Both the position numbers and the translations under genes were made by a program. From assembly GCA_020435415.1 (NCBI GenBank), contig JAGQZQ010000013.1, forward strand, positions 1 to 50,333: a DNA stretch of 50,333 nucleotides. Direction: 5' to 3'. Shown here one piece after another: positions 1-10,948 of the stretch (position 1 is the first letter of the stretch; each line of letters opens with the position of its first letter). Origin of the DNA: Flavobacteriales bacterium. Lineage in GTDB: Bacteria > Bacteroidota > Bacteroidia > JACJYZ01. The notes beneath the pieces are model-generated. The model was not told where the DNA came from, did not search any database, and saw only the letters and a list, made by a program, of their open reading frames with translations.

Positions 1-629
1 ATATGGCAAAGCAAGAGGTGGTAGCTATTTCCGATCAGCCTGTTCATGTTTTTGCCGGTGACCTATCCGTTGCTGAGGATAGGAACCGTATTATTTCTCA
101 GGCACTTGAAAAATGCGGACATATAGATATTTTAGTTACCAACACCGGTGGTCCACCTGCAGGTTTGTTTGAGACGCATGATGATTCGGTATGGGAACAG
201 GCGTTTCAGCAGTTGCTTGTGAGTGCGGTTGCGCTGATTCGCGGATTTCTACCCGGTATGAAAGAACGCAAGTGGGGTCGAATTATCACGATTACTTCGC
301 AAGCTGTGAAGCAACCGGTGAACAATCTTATTCTGTCCAATGCAGTGCGGTCTTCAGTTGTTGGTCTAATGAAAACCCTGGCCAATGAACTGGGGCCTTA
401 TAATATCACGGTTAATAATGTCATGCCTGGTTTTACTGAGACAGAGCGCTTGTTGTCCCTGATAAAATCAACCCCCGGCTTTGCAGATGCAAAAAACGAA
501 ATACCGCTTGGACGCTTTGCCAAACCGGAGGAGTTTGCGGCAGCAGTCGCTTTTCTTGCCAGCGAAAGGGCATCCTATATTAATGGTGTGTCTTTGCCAG
601 TGGATGGTGGTTGGGTTAAAGGGATTTAG
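1..629 (+). CDS. SDR family oxidoreductase, 5' end cut by window edge
   Basis: This is the C-terminal ~208 residues of a short-chain dehydrogenase/reductase. The Rossmann TGxxxGIG segment is missing, so the gene begins before the window; the ATG at base 3 is internal. Visible SDR features are the NTGGPP loop (the NNAG equivalent), a serine in the ITSQA strand, NELGPYNITVNNVMPG, and the C-terminal LPVDGGW. The catalytic YxxxK is not conserved. Aligning the following helix (VVGLMKTLANEL) puts Ser at the Tyr position and Arg at the Lys position, within LSNAVRSS. This resembles the known divergent group of BKR-like SDRs that lack a perfect catalytic tetrad. Substrate unknown. It could be a reductase with altered chemistry or a non-catalytic fold. 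Confidence 0.85.
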   Translation, partial: MAKQEVVAISDQPVHVFAGDLSVAEDRNRIISQALEKCGHIDILVTNTGGPPAGLFETHDDSVWEQAFQQLLVSAVALIRGFLPGMKERKWGRIITITSQAVKQPVNNLILSNAVRSSVVGLMKTLANELGPYNITVNNVMPGFTETERLLSLIKSTPGFADAKNEIPLGRFAKPEEFAAAVAFLASERASYINGVSLPVDGGWVKGI

Positions 630-683
630 GGATATTCTTTGCTTATTGGAAAGCTAAATTTTATACTTCCTGGTGTGTTTAAA

Positions 684-717
684 CTTTTGGATCATCCTGG
701 TTAATTTCTTACATTTG
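684..717 (+). promoter_or_regulatory. Candidate Bacteroidota promoter for the lipoprotein gene
   Basis: A perfect -7 type box TACATTTG lies at 710-717. A TTTTGG element about 20 bp upstream fits the Bacteroidota -33 TTTG / -7 TAnnTTTG arrangement. The GTG start at 746 follows 28 bp after the box. Assigned from motif match only. Confidence 0.5.
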
Positions 718-745
718 AATTCCGTAACCAAAACAAGCAATATTT

Positions 746-1456
746 GTGAAGAAGCCAATCATTCAAGTACTATGCCTGGCAGTTGTCTTTGCGCTGGGAG
801 GCTGTGAGAAAGGAAGCCTGTTCGGTCTTGGTGGACAGGACAGTAACCTGGATCCCATTAATCCGAACGATCATACCAACAATACAGATCAGGTTGATAG
901 CTGTCAGTTCCGTACCCAAACGATGGGTGGCTGGGGCTCTAAGCCACATGGCAATAATCCGGGTGCCTACCTTGCTGCGAATTTTGCATTGGCCTTCCCG
1001 AATGGCCTCACTGTTGGTTGTGATTATACCCTTACCCTTACAAATTCACAGGCTGTCTCCGATTTTCTGCCACAAGGCGGACCTTCGACAGCATTGAATG
1101 CCAACTATACCGATGTAACTGACGGCCTGGGGAACCTTTGCGGTCAACTCGTTGCCGCAACCATCAGTGTCACCATGGATGACTACGATGCCAATTTTTC
1201 TCAAAGCCCTAACCGCCTTGGAGATGCTACCATTATCGGTGGTGCCCTGGATGGACTGACGGTTGACGAGGTCCTGGCCGAAGCCAATAAAATTCTGGGT
1301 GGTTGCCAAAGTGATTATACTTTATCTGATGTCCATGCTGCGTTGACCTCGATCAACGAGAATTATGTGGATGGTAAAAAGAATAACGGTGATCTGAACT
1401 GCCCCGGTGGCGGTGGTTCCGACGATCCGGACGACCCGGGTGATATTTACAGTTAA
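746..1456 (+). CDS. Predicted surface lipoprotein of unknown function
   Basis: The 236-residue product starts at a GTG. It has a short charged N-terminus, a hydrophobic core and a lipobox ending LGGC (Cys20), so it should be an acylated lipoprotein. The mature part (about residues 52-215) has the RTQTMGGWGS...GNNPGAYLAANF pattern. This pattern recurs in exported Bacteroidota proteins and includes an FPNGLTVG strand, a SDFLP segment and a conserved late Cys followed by a helix ending NENYVDG. No enzyme motif is visible. The tail is Gly/Asp/Pro rich and disordered, and no T9SS sorting domain is present. It is preceded by a TAnnTTTG promoter and followed by a strong terminator, so it is probably monocistronic. 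The export call is firm; function is unknown. Confidence 0.75.
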   Translation: MKKPIIQVLCLAVVFALGGCEKGSLFGLGGQDSNLDPINPNDHTNNTDQVDSCQFRTQTMGGWGSKPHGNNPGAYLAANFALAFPNGLTVGCDYTLTLTNSQAVSDFLPQGGPSTALNANYTDVTDGLGNLCGQLVAATISVTMDDYDANFSQSPNRLGDATIIGGALDGLTVDEVLAEANKILGGCQSDYTLSDVHAALTSINENYVDGKKNNGDLNCPGGGGSDDPDDPGDIYS

Positions 1457-1484
1457 TTTGTTTTGTGTGACCAATGCAATGCAT

Positions 1485-1516
1485 AAAGCCGGCTTCGATT
1501 TGAGGCCGGCTTTTTT
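1485..1516 (+). terminator. Rho-independent terminator
   Basis: AGCCGGC (1487-1493) pairs with GCCGGCT (1505-1511) around an 11-base loop and is followed by a run of six T. It lies 30 bp after the lipoprotein stop codon. Confidence 0.85.
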
Positions 1517-1610
1517 AATGGAAAAGGTTGGTGTCTGATTTGTTATTTCCAAAAGAGATGTGTTCGGCATTATGCGCTTTAATTGGTAACTTCGGCGACG
1601 TATTCTGTAG

Positions 1611-3881
<2,271 letters not shown>

Positions 3882-3901
3882 TGTCAATGCAAATAGCAAA
3901 T

Positions 3902-3932
3902 AAAAAGCCCCTTCAACTGAAGGGGCTTTTTT
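3902..3932. terminator. Bidirectional rho-independent terminator
   Basis: A run of A followed by GCCCCTTC (3907-3914), a four-base loop AACT, then GAAGGGGC (3919-3926) and TTTTTT. The A-tract and T-tract make it usable in both directions between icd (+) and the subtilisin gene (-), which converge here. Confidence 0.9.
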
Positions 3933-3972
3933 GAAGCATACATGGGTGCTGGTTAGGTAAGCACCCTGGTCA

Positions 3973-6795
3973 CTACTCCACGACCACCTGCTTCATTAAC
4001 GACCACTGTTCACTCTTGATGTTAATGAAGTATATCCCCTTTTCTATACCCGGAAGTTCAATGTTCATAGATGATTGAGGGATAATGTATATTTGACGGT
4101 GCATGATGGTTTGTCCAATCATGTCAACAAGAGTCAATTCCCATGTACCGCTTGCATGATCCCCGAAAGAAAGTGTAAACTGCCCGTGGTTGGGATTAGG
4201 GAATAATCTGAAGGACGCTTCGGAAGGGGTGTTGGGAACCCCCACCGGAGCCCAGTATACTGAATCAGACAAAGAAGAACATCCGTTTCCGTCCTCAATG
4301 CTTACCTGGTAATATCCTGCCTGAGAAGGTGAGTAGCTGATGTTGGTGGCTCCGGAGATCAACCCCGCATTGAGATACCATTGATATGTATAGCCACTTT
4401 GGTCGCAAGATAACACGGATGTGCCCGAGGTGATGGTGGCTGCCGGTACGTTGAATACATCCGCAGTGACAGGTGTTCTTGCACTTTCACAACCAAAGCC
4501 CTGCACTTCCCAGTTGTAAAAGTAGTAATAATAGGTGTTGGCGGAAGCACTGGTCCCGGTAATGGAAACAATGTCATTGAGGGTATATGGGAAGCTGGCG
4601 CCGTCAGAGTTGCGGTAAAGGTCAACCGTATTTCCGCTTACTTTAATAAACATCCCATGTCCAGGTTCTATAACGAAATCCAAAGTAACCCGACTGTCTC
4701 CAGCCGGAATGTCAACAGTTTTGGAATGAAGCACATTGCCACCCTGACCATCCAGAACTTCGATGGTCCGGTTACCGGCAGTATTGGCATATACTTTTAC
4801 AGATTTCAATGTAAACTTTGCCAGGGCATCAAAGAACAAACCGTGATCTGAATTAGCGGTGAAATACCCACCTCCACCAATTGAATTCGCCTGTGGTTCC
4901 ATATCCTGCGGACTGACAGTGTTAAGTGCCGAGACATAATAGGTAGTGGTAGTGGTGGGTGTGGGTGCGTAGTTGGTGCCGCTGAAAATGAGGTTGCCTC
5001 CGGTGGCGGCATCATACCAATTGTATGATGCCCCCGATCCACTTCCAGATGCGGTTAAGGAAGCCTGTGTGCCTTCGCAAACCTGATCGCCCTGTACGGT
5101 GGGGGCAGTTAGTATGTTTACAGTGATGGATGCGGTTTTTACATCGGTGCCATTGCTGTTGGTGACCGTAAGTGTTACGGTATATGTGCCCGCAGAACTG
5201 TATGTGTGTGTTGGATCTGCTTGACTGGATGTTCCACCGTCGCCAAAATTCCAGCTCCATGATGTGGCGCTGGTGGAAATATCGGTGAATGTAACCGTAC
5301 CATCGCAATTGTTCATCGATGAGGTGAAGTTCGCCGTTGGTTGTGTTCCCTGGGCTGCACATTCCGCTGCAGCACGTGCATCAATACGGCCCGATCCGAG
5401 TTTACCGGCATAGGACGGATTAAGATTGTCAATGTTTACAGCGGTGCTGGTGATGCACTGTTTTACCTGAGCCGGTGTCAAATTGGGGTTGATGGAAAGT
5501 AGAAGCCCGGCAAGTCCGGAAACCAGTGGGGCGGACATGGAGGTGCCCGTATTATTGTAGTAACTGCTCGGGTAGCCGGTACTATATATGTTGGTTCCGG
5601 GTGCACTTACATCCACCCACGTTCCGTAAGTAGACCCGGAGTTTTTGGTGTCATTCTCTGTGGTATTGGCAACCGCTATGACTTCGCTATACATGGCCGG
5701 ATAGTTGCTGGTTTGTCCGCCACTGTTTCCGGCGGAAGCTACCAGCACAACCCCGTTGTTGTATGCATTGGTGATGGCATTTTGGTCTGTGGTGCTTGAA
5801 TTAGTGCTTCCGAACGACATACTGATGACGTTTGCGCCATTTTCTGCAGCATAGGTGATGGCTTGTGTTGTATTTCGAAGACATACGCCACCACATTCAT
5901 ATCCGGTTTTCAAGGGCATGATGGAAACACCGGCGCCAATCGAAGCAATGCCGTTGTTGTTATCTGTTGCGGCGCCGGCAATTCCTGCGGTATGGCTTCC
6001 ATGATTCCAGTTGTTGCCGGATGTTGATTCGGGACTGGGGTCATTGTCACTGTTCCCGAAATCCCACCCCCGGTAATCATCCACAAATCCATTGTTGTCA
6101 TCATCGATGCCATTGCCGGCTATTTCATCGGCGTTACTCCAGATGACCGGTTTAAGATCACTATGTTCTACGGATATGGCGCCATCTACGATAGCAACCA
6201 CAATATTGGGATCACCGCGGCCGATATCCCATGCCTCTCCGGCCCTGATCTTAAACAGGTGCCACATGTTATTGCTGCTGTATAAGGGATCGTTGGGTGT
6301 GTAATGTAAATGGTGAACCGGAATGCGTTCAGCGTATTCAATGGTTGGATCCTTTTCCAATTCCTGAATAAGATCCATGACCTTGTCTGTATTCGAGAAA
6401 GTGACTTCGAAAGTACGTGAAAGCTTGTCGCTTTTCGAGAAATAGAACGGGCTGGAAAGTGCCTGAATGTTATATGTTTCTTTAAGGGGAACCAGGCAAG
6501 GCAGGTTTTCGATGGCCAATCTTTCGGTGTTGCGGGTCCTGAATTGACAAGGTGCGTCATCTTTCAGTTTTACATAAATGCGACCGATTTCATAATCTTC
6601 CTCGGAAGTTTGACTCTGGGCAGATGCCTGAAATGTGTTTGCAATTACGATCAGGAACACCATTGTGATCGTAAGTAATCTTCGTTGAAATACTTCAATA
6701 ACCCTCAGCAGGTTATTCACGGAATCAATGTCTGTCTTAAGTGCCTGACTTTCGGGCAGACACGCCTCTGTTTTTTTGTGAATAAATGTTCTCAT
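3973..6795 (-). CDS. Secreted subtilisin-like S8 protease with PKD and T9SS sorting domains
   Basis: This 940-residue secreted serine protease has an N-terminal signal (hydrophobic MVFLIVIANTFQASA at about 45-59) and a propeptide. The S8 domain has catalytic Asp204 (IVDGAI), His268 (NHGSHTAG), oxyanion Asn357 (SAGNSGG) and Ser419 (GTSMSAP). A PKD domain follows at about 487-570 (WNFGDGGTSS...HTYSSAGTYTVTLTV), then Ig-like modules. The last ~75 residues form a type A T9SS sorting domain (RLFPNPNHGQFTLSF ... GIYFINI ... KQVVVE). The product should be secreted across the outer membrane and cut at that domain. The first ATG gives an unusual 44-residue extension before the hydrophobic core; Met45 (codon at 6663) is an alternative start. 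Likely role is extracellular protein degradation. Confidence 0.93.
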   Translation of the reverse strand: MRTFIHKKTEACLPESQALKTDIDSVNNLLRVIEVFQRRLLTITMVFLIVIANTFQASAQSQTSEEDYEIGRIYVKLKDDAPCQFRTRNTERLAIENLPCLVPLKETYNIQALSSPFYFSKSDKLSRTFEVTFSNTDKVMDLIQELEKDPTIEYAERIPVHHLHYTPNDPLYSSNNMWHLFKIRAGEAWDIGRGDPNIVVAIVDGAISVEHSDLKPVIWSNADEIAGNGIDDDNNGFVDDYRGWDFGNSDNDPSPESTSGNNWNHGSHTAGIAGAATDNNNGIASIGAGVSIMPLKTGYECGGVCLRNTTQAITYAAENGANVISMSFGSTNSSTTDQNAITNAYNNGVVLVASAGNSGGQTSNYPAMYSEVIAVANTTENDTKNSGSTYGTWVDVSAPGTNIYSTGYPSSYYNNTGTSMSAPLVSGLAGLLLSINPNLTPAQVKQCITSTAVNIDNLNPSYAGKLGSGRIDARAAAECAAQGTQPTANFTSSMNNCDGTVTFTDISTSATSWSWNFGDGGTSSQADPTHTYSSAGTYTVTLTVTNSNGTDVKTASITVNILTAPTVQGDQVCEGTQASLTASGSGSGASYNWYDAATGGNLIFSGTNYAPTPTTTTTYYVSALNTVSPQDMEPQANSIGGGGYFTANSDHGLFFDALAKFTLKSVKVYANTAGNRTIEVLDGQGGNVLHSKTVDIPAGDSRVTLDFVIEPGHGMFIKVSGNTVDLYRNSDGASFPYTLNDIVSITGTSASANTYYYYFYNWEVQGFGCESARTPVTADVFNVPAATITSGTSVLSCDQSGYTYQWYLNAGLISGATNISYSPSQAGYYQVSIEDGNGCSSLSDSVYWAPVGVPNTPSEASFRLFPNPNHGQFTLSFGDHASGTWELTLVDMIGQTIMHRQIYIIPQSSMNIELPGIEKGIYFINIKSEQWSLMKQVVVE

Positions 6796-6866
6796 TGTAA
6801 CTCTGTTTTGAAGTGTTTGTAGTCATACTTGAAGCTTGGGAGATCCAGTGTATAATCAATTTGAAA

Positions 6867-8165
6867 TCATCGTATTAATGCTACATGGCCGGTTCGTCGC
6901 CATTTCTCACCGTAACAATCAATGGCCTTAACTAACCATACATACACATCTTCCTGGGCGATTTCCGCTCCATTATTGGCGGTTCCTGCCAGTTGGCGAA
7001 ACCAGTGTCTGTTTCCAAATTGGTCCAATTTCATGATAAAGGTCGCATTGATGCCTCCTGCTACGATCGTTGTATCCGAAAACAGAACACTATCCGAGAA
7101 CATTCCGGTCAGATAAAAATCCTCACCGTCGGTAGCAATTCCATTGGTCTTGTCTGCATTAATCCCACCTATCGGTTTGGACCATTGCAAGCCTCCGTTT
7201 GGGTCATAACATAACAGGACCATGTCAAGACTTCCTTTGCTTTCATATTCGAGGTCGTCTATCTTCGAAGCAAACTCACCTGCCACCAGAATGCGGTCGT
7301 TGTTATTGGTTGAAACCTTTAGTCCGTGAACCTCGGCCGGGCCGGTCTGTGTTTGAATCCATTGGAGAGATCCTGCTTTGCTGTATTTCGCAACAAACAG
7401 GTTGTGGTTATTGCCATAGGCATGAAGTACCTGTATACCGAATTGTGCGCCATCATTATAGCTCCCGGTTACATAATAGGCATCCGGGCCAATGGAAATA
7501 TCTGATCCGTTGTTGGCATTTCCAGTACACATTCGCCCCCATAAGATTGTTCCGGTTACATCAACTTTCAGGATGTAAAAGGTCTTACCGGTGGGGTTAC
7601 TGAGGGTTACGTTGTCTTTTGAAATGGTGCCATAGAATTGCCCGGTTAATATGGCAGTAAAGTCGGAGTCTATTTCGATATCTTGTGCCTGACTGTATAT
7701 GGCGCCGGGAATCAGGTTCATCGAGATGTATTGACCGGATTTGGAATAGCGTGCAAAGAAAAGAGTTTGGCTCGTTGTCCCTGTTGTAAACAGTGTGTCT
7801 TCAACAAAGATTGAGTCGTTAACGCCTCCCGTTATCCAGATGTTTCCAGCCGGATCAATGGCTATGGCATTGGCCTGGTCATTCAGTTTGCCGCCGAAAG
7901 TGGTATGCCATAGTTCGTTGCCAAGCGAGTCGTGTGCGAAGAGAAAGATGTCATTGTTGCCGTGACTTACGATGGTGTCTGGGCCAACAACCAGGGTGTC
8001 CTGGAAATAACCGGTGGAGTAAATATTTCCTGAATGATCCATTACTACGCCTTTTGTTTCGGCATCATCGGCGTGTTTACAGGAGTTTACCCAACGGAGT
8101 TCCTGTCCTTCAACATGAAAGAAACCAATACATATAAGCCCTACGGTAATACAGATCTTTATCAT
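6867..8165 (-). CDS. Secreted SBBP-type beta-propeller repeat protein
   Basis: The 432-residue product has a signal peptide (ICITVGLICIGFFHVEG) and about seven repeats. Their rhythm is GVVMDHSGNIYSTGYF, AIAIDPAGNIWITGG, GIATDGEDFYLTGMF, each followed by FLFAHDSLGNELW-like strands, which is the pattern of SBBP beta-propeller repeats. Such proteins are exported structural or binding modules without known catalysis. The C-terminus ends EDVYVWLVKAIDCYGEKWRRTGHVALIR and lacks the T9SS sorting domain that similar proteins often carry, so the tail may be altered. It lies 71 bp upstream of the subtilisin gene on the same strand and may be co-transcribed with it. Confidence 0.75.
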   Translation of the reverse strand: MIKICITVGLICIGFFHVEGQELRWVNSCKHADDAETKGVVMDHSGNIYSTGYFQDTLVVGPDTIVSHGNNDIFLFAHDSLGNELWHTTFGGKLNDQANAIAIDPAGNIWITGGVNDSIFVEDTLFTTGTTSQTLFFARYSKSGQYISMNLIPGAIYSQAQDIEIDSDFTAILTGQFYGTISKDNVTLSNPTGKTFYILKVDVTGTILWGRMCTGNANNGSDISIGPDAYYVTGSYNDGAQFGIQVLHAYGNNHNLFVAKYSKAGSLQWIQTQTGPAEVHGLKVSTNNNDRILVAGEFASKIDDLEYESKGSLDMVLLCYDPNGGLQWSKPIGGINADKTNGIATDGEDFYLTGMFSDSVLFSDTTIVAGGINATFIMKLDQFGNRHWFRQLAGTANNGAEIAQEDVYVWLVKAIDCYGEKWRRTGHVALIR

Positions 8166-8526
8166 TAACCCAGACTTCCAAAAAGCAATTTATTGAATAG
8201 TAAATCGACTCACTTGCATTAAATTACCTTAAAAGACAGAGAAATACAAGAAAAGTCAATGTGACGATTTTGTGAACGTAGCTTGAATCAACATCTAAAC
8301 TTCGGCTGATACGATAAAATTCTTTTGTTTGATTTATTAAGCCGGTGTAGGGTGATTTGGATTGGAGAAGCTCAGGAAGGGGGTAGGATTTTACCCTGTG
8401 TATGGATTAGTATTCTATGTAGATGACCATCCAAATGCTGCAACTCGCCATTTACCCTTTTTAAAGGGGAAGGTGATTCCGTAGATATATAGCAAGTAAG
8501 GATGTGTCATTATAATCGCCATAATC
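8166..8526. other. 361-bp intergenic region between divergent genes
   Basis: No gene, tRNA or conserved RNA is recognised. It holds a small hairpin GGGTA-N6-TACCC (8381-8396) and a near-palindrome CCCTTTTTAAAGGG (8455-8468), about 60 bp before the next start codon. It must contain promoters for both flanking genes, but no clear TAnnTTTG box was found. Confidence 0.5.
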
Positions 8527-9081
8527 ATGAAAACTACAATAAAAACGCTGAAGAGTCTGGTAAGGGCTTTAAGCATGTGTAAGGGAGATATGTGTGTCGT
8601 AGATATTATGCAACAGTCAGAAATCCCGGTATCAGAGGTCGAAGCATATTGTTCGTGGAACAGCGAACGATATACGAGAAACCTGATTGCAAAAACAGAA
8701 GATGTAGAAGTGTTGTTAATTTGTTGGGAGGCAGGACAGAGTTCTCCCATACATGATTTTGATTCTCATGAAGCATGGGTGCATCCCATATCCGGGCGGT
8801 TGAGGGAAGAAAAATTTATTCCAGGAATCGAAGGTGAAGGTCTGGTTAAAGCAGGATCCATGAGTGTATGGGAAAATGATTTTTCATACATGCGTAACGT
8901 TAGTGCGCACCGGTTTACCAATATTTTTGGTGCCAGAACCATAAGTATCGCGGTTTTTGCTCCACCGATCACCCACATCAGGGTGTATGATGAAGAAACC
9001 GGAACAGCGACCAGTCAGCCCGTCTCATACGATAAGACATTTGACCTTCTGAGCAAGGAGACCAGCACTCAAAGTGTATAG
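8527..9081 (+). CDS. Cysteine dioxygenase-like cupin with altered metal site
   Basis: The 184-residue product aligns with cysteine dioxygenase (CDO), which oxidises cysteine to cysteine sulfinate using Fe held by three His. The aligned core is SPIHDFDSHEAWVHPISGRL, then SAHRFTNIF, then ISIAVFAPPI and VYDEETG. Aligned without gaps, the HxH pair reads HDF, so the second iron His is Phe. The cross-linking Cys (Cys93 in mammals) is Ala. The SxHxY segment near the end reads SIAVF, losing His and Tyr. Only the first His and the third His (AHRFTN) remain. It is therefore CDO-fold, but probably not a normal CDO. It may bind a different metal or ligand, or be non-catalytic. Downstream genes are signalling proteins, so co-function is unclear. 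Confidence 0.7.
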   Translation: MKTTIKTLKSLVRALSMCKGDMCVVDIMQQSEIPVSEVEAYCSWNSERYTRNLIAKTEDVEVLLICWEAGQSSPIHDFDSHEAWVHPISGRLREEKFIPGIEGEGLVKAGSMSVWENDFSYMRNVSAHRFTNIFGARTISIAVFAPPITHIRVYDEETGTATSQPVSYDKTFDLLSKETSTQSV

Positions 9082-9234
9082 TTGACTGATCGCAAGTCTA
9101 ATCTCTGGTAACCTTCCCTCGTGATTAGTGCACCGGAATTCACCCTCCGAAACACGTAAACTACCTCCATGCAAAACATAGCAATGCCTCGTGCAACGTT
9201 AAACTAAGTACCTAAACCAATATCCATTTGCGTC

Positions 9235-9840
9235 ATGAAAAAGGTAGAAAATATGACGGTATACGTCGTCGACGATAACCGAACAAACCTGGAAGTTATC
9301 AAGCACAAACTCAGGGCAAACCTGGGTTGTAAGGTGCGGATTTTTACCACAGCAGAAGAATGTCTGCGAAATGTTGCCTGGCGGGCACCGGATCTGGTAT
9401 TGTCTGATTATAATCTGGATGCCAGTTACTCTCATAAGATGAATGGCGATCGGATGCTTGTTCAGTTGAAGGCACGGCATCCTAGTCTTCCTGTGATCAT
9501 GTATTCCTCAGTGAATAGTGTGGATTTAACAGTTAACCTGATGAAGCGGGGAGCAGTGGATTTTATTCCCAGGGACGAACGCTTTCTGAAAAGAATGGTA
9601 GGCGCGGTTTCCGGACAGATTGAATACATGCTCAGTGGATACAGGGAACAACGGGCTATTGCAGGTTTTGTTTCCCTGGTGGTGTTACTGCTGAGCGGAT
9701 TGGTTGTGGTAAGCTATGCGTTTACCAATTGGCTGCCGTACTACGTTGCATCCGCCCTGTTTGTTGGAATGGGCGGTGCATTGGTGATTCCGTCGATCAC
9801 CCTGTCATTTAAAAGGAGGTTTTTCCAGGCGGGACATTAG
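9235..9840 (+). CDS. Membrane-anchored receiver-domain protein (REC-TM) 1
   Basis: The 201-residue protein has an N-terminal response-regulator receiver domain (residues about 7-135): acidic pair Asp13-Asp14, phospho-acceptor Asp58 (LVLSDYNLD) and Ser91. Arg113 (FIPRDE) stands where Lys is usual. There is no DNA-binding or enzymatic output. Instead two hydrophobic helices follow (about 142-163 and 167-188), ending in a basic KRRFFQ tail. The product should therefore sit in the inner membrane with the receiver in the cytoplasm. It is the first of three consecutive REC-TM genes that share an EECL...PDxVLxDY...MNG pattern. A TCCATTTG box ends 4 bp before the ATG. Its partner is probably the hybrid kinase/Hpt system downstream. 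Confidence 0.85.
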   Translation: MKKVENMTVYVVDDNRTNLEVIKHKLRANLGCKVRIFTTAEECLRNVAWRAPDLVLSDYNLDASYSHKMNGDRMLVQLKARHPSLPVIMYSSVNSVDLTVNLMKRGAVDFIPRDERFLKRMVGAVSGQIEYMLSGYREQRAIAGFVSLVVLLLSGLVVVSYAFTNWLPYYVASALFVGMGGALVIPSITLSFKRRFFQAGH

Positions 9841-9876
9841 ATTTATGAACGGATTGTTGAACCAAACCTGTGCGTT

Positions 9877-10386
9877 ATGAAAAGAAAAGAAACATATAAC
9901 ATTTTTGTTGTGGAGGACTCGGATGTGTACCGGACTATTCTGATGGAGGCTCTGGGGCGCGCAAATGATAATGACTCGCAGTATGTACTCTACCCATTTT
10001 CATCCGGGGAAGATTGTATCAATGATCTTCATATTTCCCCCGATGTGGTGGTGTTGGATTATCATTTGAACGGGAATGGTTATGAATCCAATATGAATGG
10101 CCTGATGCTATTAAGGAAGATGAAGCAGCTCTGGCCAAATGTAGAGGCTATCGTTCTAAGTTGCCAAAAGGATGTAAGCATTGTAAAGGAGTTTGTTAGG
10201 TCCGGAATCAACAGGTATGTTAAAAAGGATGGTCCCGGAAGCGCAACAAAAGTGAAGGATCTGGTCGGGAATATCATTCATGCAAAAATGGTACACCAGA
10301 GAAGATTTCGGAAGTATGCCACATTGTTAATATTAGCAGTCATTACCGTCTGTGCAGCGTTTGCATGGACCTTCTTAACCAAATAA
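9877..10386 (+). CDS. Membrane-anchored receiver-domain protein (REC-TM) 2
   Basis: The 169-residue protein consists of a receiver domain (Glu13-Asp14, phospho-acceptor Asp61 in VVLDYHLN, Ser95, conserved Lys117) and one C-terminal transmembrane helix (about 147-167). The helix is preceded by a basic HQRRFRKY stretch that would keep the receiver on the cytoplasmic side. It resembles a tail-anchored protein with no separate output domain. It starts 36 bp after REC-TM 1 and ends 10 bp before REC-TM 3, so the three are almost certainly one transcript. The receiver is intact in all phosphorylation residues, unlike REC-TM 1, where the Lys is Arg. Confidence 0.87.
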   Translation: MKRKETYNIFVVEDSDVYRTILMEALGRANDNDSQYVLYPFSSGEDCINDLHISPDVVVLDYHLNGNGYESNMNGLMLLRKMKQLWPNVEAIVLSCQKDVSIVKEFVRSGINRYVKKDGPGSATKVKDLVGNIIHAKMVHQRRFRKYATLLILAVITVCAAFAWTFLTK

Positions 10387-10396
10387 AGGAGGAATT

Positions 10397-10948
10397 ATGG
10401 AAGCCATAGCAGCATACAGGCCTTTTCGGATAACTCAGGAAAGAGAGCGGGAAGCGGATTATAAGATATTCATTGTTGAAGATTCTGCTGCTGCAGGTGC
10501 TCTGCTGGCACATTATCTGGAGCGTTTACCCCGCTGTAAAGACCAAAGCAAACCACGTTGTGAAATTCACACATTTGAAAGTGGTGAGGAATGTTTGAAA
10601 CATCTTTATCTACACCCGGACATCATTGTGCTGGATTATTTTCTGGATGAGAAAAACGAATCAGCCATGGACGGTTTGGCTATTCTACGCCGTGTAAAGA
10701 AGGAATCGCCATCAACGGAAGTAATAATGATGAGCGGCCAACAAGAAGTTATGGTCGTTGCAGAATTGTTTAACAACGGAATCCGTGAATATATTTCAAA
10801 AGAACATGCCTGTCATGTGCGGGTTGAAGAGGCTGTTCTGAGAATATTTGAGGAGAAAAGACACAGAAAAAGACGACAGAATCAGATGATTATCGGAGGC
10901 GTTCTTTGCTTTATTGCCGGATTGATTTTGGGAGGATGGTTTGTGTAA
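10397..10948 (+). CDS. Membrane-anchored receiver-domain protein (REC-TM) 3
   Basis: This 183-residue protein has a ~20-residue charged N-terminal extension and a receiver domain (Glu28-Asp29, phospho-acceptor Asp80 in IVLDYFLDE, Ser113, Lys135). A very basic linker (EEKRHRKRRQ) leads to a single C-terminal membrane helix (about 162-182) that runs to the last residue. A canonical AGGAGG Shine-Dalgarno lies before its ATG, which is unusual in this phylum and suggests efficient translation within the operon. It is a paralogue of the two preceding genes: all share FxSGEECL, PDxxVLDYxL and MxGLxIL. The topology predicts a cytoplasmic receiver held at the inner membrane. Function is inferred only as a phosphorelay target or phosphate sink. 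Confidence 0.87.
   Translation: MEAIAAYRPFRITQEREREADYKIFIVEDSAAAGALLAHYLERLPRCKDQSKPRCEIHTFESGEECLKHLYLHPDIIVLDYFLDEKNESAMDGLAILRRVKKESPSTEVIMMSGQQEVMVVAELFNNGIREYISKEHACHVRVEEAVLRIFEEKRHRKRRQNQMIIGGVLCFIAGLILGGWFV

Noticed and set aside
7199-7603. 134-codon plus-strand frame opposite the beta-propeller gene
   Set aside because: Shadow of the minus-strand gene; no start signals and a Cys/Arg-rich composition.
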